NCBI RefSeq assembly: GCF_018143015.1
Contig: NC_054750.1
Span: 7,547,501 to 7,611,500 of the forward strand
DNA: 64,000 nucleotides
Direction: 5' to 3'
Origin: Lytechinus variegatus
Taxonomy: Eukaryota > Echinodermata > Echinoidea > Temnopleuroida > Toxopneustidae
In this document: positions 9,424 to 21,400 of the stretch, piece after piece
How positions within the stretch are numbered: position 1 is the first letter of the stretch
How the letters are laid out: the number at the start of each line of letters is the position of its first letter
Notes under the pieces: model-generated
Databases searched by the model: none
What the model saw: only the letters and a program-made list of their open reading frames with translations
What the model was told of the DNA's origin: nothing
Position numbers and translations under genes: made by a program

Positions 9424-12400
9424 GTAAGAATTTCCCTTTTAGCTCATTCGGCCCGAAGGGCAAGATGAGCTTATTTCTTGGTATTTTATTGTCCTCATGT
9501 GGATTTTTAGAATGAGACAATGTAGTCATGATCTTGCTTCATTTCCATTCTGCCAACGCAACCATTTGCTTATCTTTTATTATTTTGTTCCTTTATTGAT
9601 CAGGCATCTGTAGAATCTGTAGAATATTGATATCTTCCATTTGCTCTTGAAAATAGTACTATAATAGCTTGTCATATTATAGTCATGTTTCACTATTTGC
9701 TCTTTCAGAAAGACATTTGCATTCCTTATGATTTTGCTTGACATTTGCAATCTTTATTACCTTGCATCAGTGATATGGACAAAAATTATTTTTATTTTTG
9801 TCGTGTAAATTCACCCGTGCTTCAGAGCTAGAGTTCAAGGAAATAAATAGGGATGTAGTCGAGGATGGCTTCGAGCTGAGTCGCTTGTACAAAGTCTTAT
9901 AAGAAAAGGATTTATTCAACAGCCTGACTCGCAACTCCAAGCCTCAACTCCATGTCTGGTTAAAAAAATTATCAAAAAGAAAAGATTTGATTAACCCTAA
10001 AACTGCCACGGCCATTCCACTGCAAGAGATTTTCTACCATGCCGCTTGCTGACTTTTCACTCTAAAGTCGTGCGCACCTTTTGAGACCAAATTCACGATG
10101 CCTGGGTATGCAGTTAAAAAATTATGCAACATAGTGCATGTCAGACCCAAAATTGCTCCAAACCGTGATTTTGTGTAAACAGTCAATTTAAATTGAATTT
10201 TTTCACTGTATTCATAAAGAATATGGTACAATCGATTAATTTCAGTAAATGAACATAAGATTAATATCTTTAAGATATTAATCTTAAGATATTAATCTTA
10301 TGTTCATGTACTGAAATTAATCGATTGTACCATAATTATGCTTTAATGCTTTAAAAAGTTTCTGCTATAAATTTGGCAAAAGATAAACAAAAGGTCAGAA
10401 GACAAACAAATTCTTAAAACAATAAAATACAGAACTTCGTTTTCAAACCAGGATTTTTTCATTTGTAATTGGTAATAATGGTATAAAGAATATTTACACT
10501 AATAATTTGCATGAGCTTTTTATATCGAATTAAAGCAAAAAGTATGATTTAAGCACATACCATGATTAATTCATACTAAAAAAATTGAAAACGGAAAAAT
10601 TAACCATACAGTCTTTCAGATTGCATCCCTGAACAGTGCAGTATTGTATGATAAAAAAATTGAAAAGCAGGGATTATGCTTTCACTTCCTTGCAAACCTG
10701 CTGGTCTTAGAATATTAATTTCATATGGTCATTTGAAAACTTGCTCCTTTCTCTGCATTGTGTGTAAACTAAGTGTGCATAGTGGTATTGCTCATTCTTC
10801 ATGCATTTCGTAACAAACTTTTTGCAGTTAATCCTACAATGCTTCATCTCACCTAGTGTTGCACTCAAACCGAATTCAATTTGAGATTGATCTTTTTCCT
10901 TTCTCTTAATTGCACAATTTGGTATTACTCTCGGTTTGAGTGTGATCTTAATCTATTGCAACTCTTTGTAGGACAAATCCATGGTGTGTATCTTTTTTCC
11001 GCTCTATGATTTTCAAACCTTGCATTTATCCTTTCATCCCTATTTATCCCCCCCCCCTTCTCTTCTTTATAACCTTGATCTTTATCTGGGTGTCTTTGTT
11101 GCACTGCATGTTACATAACATATATATATTTAGGTGAGGGAGGTGGTGGTGGTAGCAGTGGTGGTGACCGAGCTTGTTATAATTGCGGTGAAACGGGTCA
11201 CATGTCGAGAGAATGTCCTACCAAAGAATCAGGTTTGTTCAATTACTCGTTAAGATTGACTGTTCCTCAGAAAGGATGTAAAGTGTTGGGTCCATCTGCA
11301 GAAGAATAACATCCTATGCATATGGTGCATTAACAGTATATGATTAATATCAGAGAAGCCACAAGGGGAAGACTGAAACGCTGGGATTTGTGCCCTCAGT
11401 CGTTGAGTAAGCAGACAGTCGCGTGTCTTCATTTGGAGTTGTGTACAAAATACATATGAGGGAAATGGTGGAGGGATGTAGGAATAGACGATTATTAGGT
11501 TTTAGGATTTTTTTCTGCATTTTTTTTCTAAAATTAGAAATGAATATATCTTAGAGGTTTTAGGAAAAGAAAAGGAATTATCCACATGTGCTGCCCTTGT
11601 ACCCTCTCCCAAACCCCCTCTCTCAATTTCCCCATATGTTTGATATACAGCCGCGTGTTGATGTGCGAAGGGTTACTTTATGCTAGTGTGAACCCTTCCC
11701 CATGAGCAAAATCTTTTTTTTTTAAATGCCGAAGTGTCCAGTCTTCCCCTTGTTCTGTCTTTGTTAATATTCAAATGTTCCTTGTGCAATTAGGGTGACG
11801 GTAAAGGGTGGGTTCGATAGAGGGGGCTGAGATCAAACTACTCTTCCAATTCCAACTTGATTTCCATCATTTTCCCTTTTTATGTTGTAGATGGCAGTTA
11901 TCAGTTGCAATAACCCTTGTTAGTGAAAATCACTCTTACAATGAATTAAATCCCTTTTTTTATATCTGCAAGGGAGAGGCACCATAAGATTGTCTTTGAT
12001 TGGGTTTAAAAAGCTTAACAAGTACAAATGGTTGTTGAATGCTTGTGAAGGTGGAATGAGGTAGGGGGCAGGGCAACTTTTAGATCAAGGTCAATTAGCC
12101 ACCGTCAAAGTGTATTCTGGGGTTGAAGGGTAGGCAGTTTCTGAGTTTCCAGTGGCTTTATCACTATCAGGAAATATCAGGAGAGCTCATATTGCACACT
12201 TTATCTTTCATACTATTATAGGTGGAGGTGGTGGTGACAGGGCTTGTTATAGTTGTGGTGAAACGGGTCACATGTCTAGAGAATGTCCCACAAAATCGTC
12301 AGGTTTGTTCAATTATTCGTTAAGATCGACTGTTCCTCAGAAAGGATGTTAAGTGATGGGTCCCCTCTAGAGAAGTATCACTTCCTGTGCATGTGGTGAA

Positions 12401-15400
12401 TTAAACAGTATATGATTAATATCCCAATGTTCCTTGTGTAATTTACACTATAGAGTTCGAGTGATGGTAAAGGGAGGGGTTCGAGGGAGGGACCTAAGAT
12501 CAAACTACTCTCCTTTCAATTCCAACCTATTTACATTGCCATCATATTCCTTTTCTATGTCGTACACAGGAGGTATCTGTTGCAATAATGCTTGTTAGTG
12601 AAAATCACTCTTATAATGAATTAAATGTCACTTTTTTTTATATCTGCAAGGAAGAGGTACTGTAAGATAGTCCTTGATTCGGTTGAAAAAGCTTAAGTAC
12701 AAATGGTTGTTGAATGCTTGTAAAGTTGGAATGAGGTAGGGGGCAGGGCAACTTTTAGATCAAGGTCAATTAGCCACAGTCAAAGTGTATTCTGGGGTTG
12801 AAGGGAAGGCAGTTTCTGAGTTTCCAGTGGCTTTATCACTATCAGGAAATATCAGGAGAGCTCATATTGCACACTTTATCTTTCATACTATTATAGGTGG
12901 AGGTGGTGGTGACAGGGCTTGTTATAGTTGTGGTGAAACGGGTCACATGTCTAGAGAATGTCCCACAAAATCATCAGGTTTGTTCAATTATTCGTTAAGA
13001 CCGACTGTTCCTCAGAAAGGATGTTAAGTGATGGGTCCCTCTAGAGAAGTATCACTTCCTGTGCATGTGGTGAATTAAACAGTATATGATTAATATCCCA
13101 ATGTTCCTTGTGTAATTTACACTATAGAGTTCGAGTGATGGTAAAGGGAGGGGTTCGAGGGAGGGACCTATTAAGATCAAACTACTCTCCTTTCAATTCC
13201 AACCTATTTACATTGCCATCATATTCCTTTTCTATGTCGTACACAGGAGGTATCTGTTGCAATAATGCTTGTTAGTGAAAATCACTCTTATAATGAATTA
13301 AATCTCTTTTTTTTTATATCTGCAAGGAAGAGGTACTGTAAGATAGTCCTTGATTCGGTTGAAAAAGCTTAAGTACAAATGGTTGTTGAATGCTTGTAAA
13401 GTTGGAATGAGGTAGGGGGCAGGGCAACTTTTAGATCAAGGTCAATTAGCCACAGTCAAAGTGTATTCTGGGGTTGAAGGGAAGGCAGTTTCTGAGTTTC
13501 CAGTGGCTTTATCACTATCAGGAAATATCAGGAGAGCTCATATTGCACACTTTATCTTTCATACTATTATAGGTGGAGGTGGTGGTGACAGGGCTTGTTA
13601 TAGTTGTGGTGAAACGGGTCACATGTCTAGAGAATGTCCCACAAAATCGTCAGGTTTGTTCAATTCAACTGTTCCTCAGAAAGGATGTTAAGTGATGGGT
13701 CCCCTCTAGAGAAGTATCACTTCCTGTGCATGTGGTGAATTAAACAGTATATGATTAATATCCCAATGTTCCTTGTGTAATTTACACTATAGAGTTTGAG
13801 TGATGGTAATGGGAGGGGTTCGAGGGAGGGACCTATTAAGATCAAACTACTCTCCTTTCAATTCCATCCTATTTACATTGCCATCATATTCCTTTTCTAT
13901 GTCATACACTGGAGGAATCAGCTGCAATCACTCTTTGTGAAAACCATATTACAATGAATTCAATTTCACTTTGCTTTTATTTGCAAGGTAGAGGTACTAT
14001 TGCTATATGATTGTCCTTGATTGGTTGAAGAAGCTTAACAAGTACAATTAGTCGTTGAATACTTGTAAAGATGTGAAGAGAGAGAGAAGGGGGGGGCAGG
14101 GCAGCTATTGGTTCAAGGTCAATTAGCCACACAAAGTGTATTCTGGGGTTGAAGGGGGGAGGGTAGGGCAGTCTCTGCTTTTCGTGTGGCTTTATCACTA
14201 TCAGGAAATCTCATATTCCACTTATGTCATTCTATGACAGGTGGAGGTGGTAGTGACCGAGCTTGTTACAATTGCGGTGAAACGGGTCACATGTCGAGAG
14301 AATGTCCTACCAAAGAATCAGGTTTGTTCAATTACATGCTAAGATCGACTGTTCCTCAGAAAGGATTGAAAGTGATGGATCCATCTGCAGAAGAATAACT
14401 TCCTGTGCATATGATGCATTAACAGTATATGATTAATATCCCAATTTTCCTTGTGTAATTTACACTTAGAGTTCGAGTGCTGGTAAAGGGAGGGGTTCGA
14501 GGGAGGGACCTAAGATCAAACTACTCTCCTTTCAATTTCAACATTGCCATCATATTCCTTTTCTATGTCGTACACAGGAGGTATCTGTTGCAATAATGCT
14601 TCTTAGTGGAAATTACTCTTACAATGATTTCAATTTCACTTTGCTTTATATCCGCAAGGAATAGGTACTATATAATTGTCCTTGATTGGCTTGATAAAGC
14701 TTAACAAGTACAAATGGTTGTTGAATGCTTGTAGGTGGGATGGGGGGGGGGGTAGGGTAACTATTGGATTAATTACATAAAGTGTAGTCCAGAGTTGAAG
14801 GGAAGGGGGTGGGGCAAGCAGTCATAATTTCCTGTGGCTTTATCACTATCTGGAAATACAGGAAATTTCATATTGCTCTGATGTCTTTCATTTAATTACA
14901 GGTGGTGGAGGTGGCGGTGGTGGTGGTGGTGGTGGTGGGAATTGCTTTAGATGTGGAGAATCAGGCCACTTCGCCAAGGAGTGCCCCAATCCAGATACAA
15001 GAAGTAATGTAGTGGAATAATGAGAAAATAAAAAATTTTAAGTTAAATTATAAGTTTATTATAAGTTAATTACTTCTTTCAAATGGACATCTAATTTTGC
15101 GATTGATTTTGAGATGGTCAGAAAATTATATTTCACCCATTATTCTTATGTTTTTTCTTTTTTTTTCTCTTTTAATCATTTGACTTGTGTGATGTGTGTT
15201 ATAATGCTTTCTATTTAATCAACACCATCCTTCTCATCTATCACTGACGTAGTTTTTGCTTTCGCTTCATTTATATTAAATTCACCCTGTTCCGCATACC
15301 TTTGTATTCTATTAACTACATTCTTCAAATTTTTCTGATATCCAAAATATATAAATACCAATTACTGTTTATATGATGAGTTGTAAAACTTGAAACATGT

Positions 15401-18400
15401 ACTGTTAATTTTTTTTTCTTTGTATTTGTCTCCAAGTTTATATTGTATCATTCTTTTGGAATTGTACCCATGTTAAACAAATTTTGTTATTTCTCTTTTT
15501 TGTTTCTGTATTTTCTACTTCTGCAGCTGAAGGTGAAGGTGGAGAAGGTGAGTTAATCTGATATATTTGTTAATCTGTTTAATTTGTTAATTTGTGCATG
15601 GTGAAAAATGAAGCTAGATGGGGATATTTGGCACAGACCCGGTGTGTGTTTCATAAAGCTGTTCGTAAGTGAAGAGCAACTTTAAGAAAGACTGGTGATC
15701 CTTTCTTGTGGCAAATGGTATATTCAATGGCGATGGTTTAGCGCGTAAGAAAGGTTACCAGTCATTCTTAAAGTCGCTCTTATCTTACGAACAGCTTTAT
15801 GAAATGGCCCCCTGTTGCATAAAACTTGCTATCATGCTTATACCATGGAAAGTATAAGCAACAGCCGATCAAAATTAAGGATTTCCACATAAATTCAACC
15901 CTATAAATTTTGATGGCTCGATGGAATCGTGGTTAGAAGAAAGTGTTATTTTACTAGGTATTGCCCTATTATTTCTCTGGTTACACTTTGTAATTCCGAA
16001 GATTCTTTATTCCAAAGGTTTGCATTCCGAAACACATAAATTGCCTATACCTCGATGTTTGTAATCCGAAAATGTAAAAGGGTACCTTAAAGGTATTGTT
16101 TAAATTTGTGAGCAGCCAATTTAAAAAATTCTCAAACCAAGATGAAACATGTGTACAAGTGCATGTATTAGAAGTGATAAACCCTGAAAACAACCATTAT
16201 TGAGAATGAAAAGCTAAAACTGCAAGGCAAACCCCGATTTTGTAAATAGGTGTCTTATAGACACCTAAATAGTACACATAAGTGTATGGGATGAAATTAA
16301 GATGGTGTTTCCAGTCACTTTATATTTCAATTTTTGAAGCACTAAACATTTTTGAACGCAATTTTTTCTGTGCTTCATTTTTGGAACATATCACAGACAC
16401 AGGTGACAAGTGTGACCTTCTAGCTAAGATTTTTTAAAAGTCAAACCAATGTTAACCAATCACTTTAATCCGAACATTTATGGTGTATTCCGAAGGTTCG
16501 AGAATCCGAAATAGGGTTCGATGTTCCGAAGGTTCGTTAATCCGAAAATGAAATAAGGTTCATTGTTCGGAAGGTTTGTTTATCCGAAAACTAAATAAGG
16601 TTCGTTGTTCTGAAGGTTCGTTAGTCCGAAAATGAAATAAGGTTCGTTAATCATTTCGTTTTCGGACTAACGAACCTTCGGAATTACGAACCTTCGGAAA
16701 TACGAACCTTCGGAATAACAAACCTTCGGAATTACGAATGTATGCTTTTTCTCCTACATTGAGAGCACAAGTGATAAGAGTGATTTTTCAAAATCAGCCT
16801 TAATATTACCATCTGAAAATCTCCTTATGGGATATACAGACATAAAATCAATTCAATTCAATCTTTATTTCGCAAATGAAATAAAAAATGCAAAGTAAAA
16901 TCGAATGTGAGTTGATACAATATCAATTGCTTGGGTTTCCACGAAGGTTGTAAAAAATGCCTATACGGCTAGATCGCCAAAACATTGTAAAACACAACAT
17001 AAATATATAGATAAGTAAAAAGAATAAATGGATTGATTTGTTTATTTACAGCCAAGCCACCTGCGTCTACCTATATCCCTCCTCCCCCTTCCGAAGAAGA
17101 AGAACAGATATACATGAGCACGCAGCAGGGTATCAACTTCAACAGGTATGATGATATCCCGGTAGAAGTCAGCGGTCGGGACGGGCCCAAACATATACGA
17201 TCATTCGAGGAGGCGGGGCTAGACGAGACGGTGTTGGAAAACGTACGCAAGGCCCGTTATGCCAAGCCGACACCTGTACAGAAGTACGCTATACCGATCA
17301 TCGGTGCTGGTCTTGACCTCATGGCATGCGCCCAAACGGGTTCCGGGAAGACGGTGAGTTTACTTCATTTCATATGAACCTGTTTACTATTCACACTTTG
17401 CAGTCTGTGAGAATAATGGGAGCATTTCACGGAAGGACTTGATGGACGTTTTATTCGACAAGACCCATTTTATCCGACAGTTGCCATAGTAACCGTGTTC
17501 TCACCCAGTCAAAACCAAGGAAAGTTGTCAAGACAAACATGTGTTGAAACACTCCCCAAGTTTTCAATTTCTGAGGTGTTTCACATTTTGAAACTGTTAT
17601 ACAATTTTTGGCCAAATTTTAGAACACAACAAGGCTATAAGATGTATATTGTCATATGATTAATATCCATTTCAACTTATATCTCTTTAGACTTTTCCCA
17701 TGAAACTGGTTGCATCACACTTAGCTACCTACTTTAAGGTTACAGTGCACCTGTGTATTCTTTTGTACTTTAGAAATAGGAAGCTGCATGAATTAATTTG
17801 TCTTTCCACTCTTGAAAAGTTCTTTGAGATGGGTTTAGCCGTTGTCTACGAAAACCAGTTGGTCTGTTAACCCTATCTAGGCCGGGGGGGGGCCTCGGAG
17901 GCCCCCCCTCAACGAATCACGCGATATTTTCGCCGTGCGAAATTTTTTGACCGCACCGCTCGCTGACTTTTTACTTTCAAGTCTTGCGCAACTTTTGAGA
18001 CTAATTTTGCGTCACCCGGGTACGTGGTTCCGAAATTACGCAACATTATGTAAGTGCATGTCAAACCGAAAATTGCTCAAAAACGTGATTTCGTGTACAA
18101 AGTCAAGGCAAATTGTGTTTCCAACCAAAATTCATAAATGTATGATTATTTTAGTTTTGCTAGTCTATATGTATTAATTTTATGCTTTTTATGATCACAG
18201 AAGAGTCCCCAAAAATTTCATTGAAAAAACAATGAAAAACAAAAGGTCCAAAAAACAAGGAAATACATAAGAAATTGCAAAAAACAATATAATACATTAG
18301 AAAATGATTTGATATCACAATTTTTTTCATGTACACTTGCTAAGGACACCACAAAGAGTTTCTATACCAAAAATTAGTACATTTGGAGATTTATTTAGGG

Positions 18401-21400
18401 AGTTAGAGGAAAAAGTATGATTTCGCATACTAATTACGCATAAATTAGCATAATCGCTTAATAGCGATTTGCATGAAATAAATTTCTATACAGTCTTGTA
18501 GATTATGCCCCAGGCAACCTGCGTGCCAATTTTTGGCGCGATCGCGCGCTCGACGGCCGAGATTCTAGGGGGGGGGCCTGGGAGGCCCCCCCCCCTGGCC
18601 ATAGGAACTCCCAAAATACCCCGGCCTAGATAGGGTTAAGTAAGCTGATGGAAATTTGAGAATACATTGATTAGTCAATGTAGCAATGTTTACCAATATA
18701 TTTCATATTCTATCAGGACCCTCAACTCTGTGCAGCATTAACGTCACAATGGTGAAATAAATGATAACAATCTCAATGACACTGTACGACCATTTCATTT
18801 CCATCCAGGCGGCCTTCCTCCTCCCTATCATTACCAACATGATCACTCAATCGGGCTGCGTCAGTTGCTTCAGCGTGGTTCAAGAACCTCTTGCACTCAT
18901 CGTGTCGCCTACCCGCGAGCTTGCCAGCCAGATCCAGAACGAGGCACGCAAGTTCTGCCGCAACACCAGCCTACGACCCGTGGTGATCTACGGTGGCACC
19001 AGCGTTTCGCATCAGACCAGGGAAGTTCAGAATGGATGTTCAATTCTCGTTGCAACACCTGGACGTATGCATGATTTCATTGGCAGAGGACATGTAAGTT
19101 GGATCAGCTCAATATACAGTCGGCAGCTTAGATTGTACAGAATTCAATGCCATTTCCAGGCCAGCCTTTTTTCCGGTTAGGGTGCAAGAGCTCAATCAAA
19201 ACGACACCCTTATATGAGTGTTATGCAATTAATATGTATGAGAAGAACTTGGGGCAGACATGAACCACAGAAGTTAGAAGTTGAACGGATCATGACCAGG
19301 GACACATTTCTTAAAGAAAAGTAACCTAACAGTTTTTGTAAAGCATGCCATCATGTTCTGTTTTAATGGCTCATCAGCTGATCAAACTGAAGTTTTCCAT
19401 GGTAGTTCACAAGCTTGCCATGATTATTAGTCTTTTTTCCCTTATAAATGCTAGAGTGTGTAACAGTAATTCAGCTACTAAAGGACTTCTGGGGAAAGAC
19501 ATATTAGGCACTATTTTTCTTTCTTAAAGGTCAAGTCCACCCCAGAAAAATGTTGACGTGAATAAAAAGAGAAAAATTTAACAAGCATAACACTGAAAGT
19601 TTCATCAAAATCGGATGTAAAATCAGAAAGTTATGACATTTCTAAGTTTTACTGATATTTCACGAAACAGTTAAATGCACAACTCAGCAACATGCCAATG
19701 CGAGAGTCGATGATGTCCATCACTCACTATTTCTTTTGTTTTTTATTGTTTGAATCATACAATATTTCAATTCTTACAGATTTAACATGAAGGAACTAAC
19801 TTTGCTGAACCATAAAATATTAAAAGAATGGAAATACCACATGTTCATGGAGGAATAAAACTTTGTTTCATAGAACAATGAGGAGAAAATTATATAATGA
19901 AATAATGAGTGAGTGATGTCATCAGTCCCCTCCTTTGCATACCGACCAGGGTGTACATATAACTGTTTTGTGAAATTAAGTGAAACTTAAAAATGTCATA
20001 ACATTCTTATCTTGCACCCAATTTTAAAGAAATTTTCAGTTTTTTACTTTAATAGTTGATTTTTCTCTTTTTATTCGAATCAACTTTTATTAGGGGTGGA
20101 CTTTTCCTTTAATGTTGTTTAATGCCCTAGTTGGCAGTTATCATGTACACCATGTAACAATATTTATGCATTTGTTTTGGGTTGTTTTCCCTGTTCCTGT
20201 AGATTGGCCTAGGTAAACTGAAGTATCTGATCCTTGACGAGGCTGACCGCATGGTGGACATGGGCTTTGGTCCCGAGATCCAGAAGCTCATTGACCACCC
20301 GCACATGCCTCCGAAGGGTGAGCGTCAGACCCTGATGTTCAGTGCCACCTTCCCCCCTGAGATCCAGGAGAAGGCTGGGATGTACCTCAACGACTATCTC
20401 TTCTTGACTGTCGGCAGGGTAGGAGGAGCTGCCTCTGACATCGAGCAGAGGGTGCTCTCAGTCAAGCAGTATGAGAAGCGGGAGAAGCTGATGGAGATCC
20501 TCAGGGATCAAAATGGTAGGTTTTGTTGTTACTAGTATATTTTCCTGTCCGGGGGAGAGTAGGAGCCAGTGGAGGAAATATATAAGGGCTGCGGTTGATG
20601 TCGCCCTCTCTGACAACCTAAATTGCCCCTAAAATTTTCAAAACAGAATGATTTTGGAGCGACCATCTTTTTAAAAATTGGTCAAGGATCTGACACAAGC
20701 ATAATTGTGGATGGTAATACATCTGAGAGATGTTCTGGATGTGCGTGGGAATAGTACCGATGGCAGGTACACGCATGGACCTACTACAACTGGACATTCG
20801 ATAAATCCCCTGCTTTGGACCTAAGACCGTCACCGCTAATCCTTTTATAAACAGAGTTTTGGCAGCTGACGCCCATCAAGCCGGTCGTAAAACACGCTGT
20901 CACTGATGGACAGCGGAAATCAATTGTGCGCTGCTCCTACACATTGCGATGTTCGTTCACTTTATTAAAAGCAACACACAGCAGCGAACGTTAGCGCTAT
21001 GAAAATGATCGCAGAAACAAGAAAACAGGCATGCATAAACATATTTTTAATTAATCTATTGGTTGGATAGCTTAACTAAGCTAGTTGTACAGACTGTTTC
21101 ACCCGAAGGCTCATCAGCGACTGATTAGTATGAAGAACTCAATTTTTTGAGACAGAATAAAGTATACAGAGCATGTGCATTAGGGTATAACATTGGATTG
21201 ACAGAGCATGTAACTATGAAAGGGGTTACTGAAGGGGTACATGTGTATTGTTTATTACAGAAGGGGTACTTAGGGGTCATTACCACATGGTTACAAGTGG
21301 GGGGGGGGGTGGACTATCCATATCCAGCAAGGAGGAACTTTTTCTTATATCTACAGGTAGACATGAGTTCAGTTCGAGAGTTCAAATTGTGGTTTTTGTT

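Larger units (their letters stand above)
17052..20515 (+). other. vasa exons 10-12: Q motif and RecA-like domain 1
   Basis: Exon 17052-17353 holds the Q motif region ([15 protein letters not shown]) and ends right after AQTGSGKT. Exon 18809-19093 continues AAFLLP and holds PTRELA, YGGT and TPGR. Exon 20203-20515 holds [12 protein letters not shown] and [11 protein letters not shown], then the linker ASDIEQRVL into domain 2. These exons are GC-richer and more regular in codon use than the flanking introns. Confidence 0.93.
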
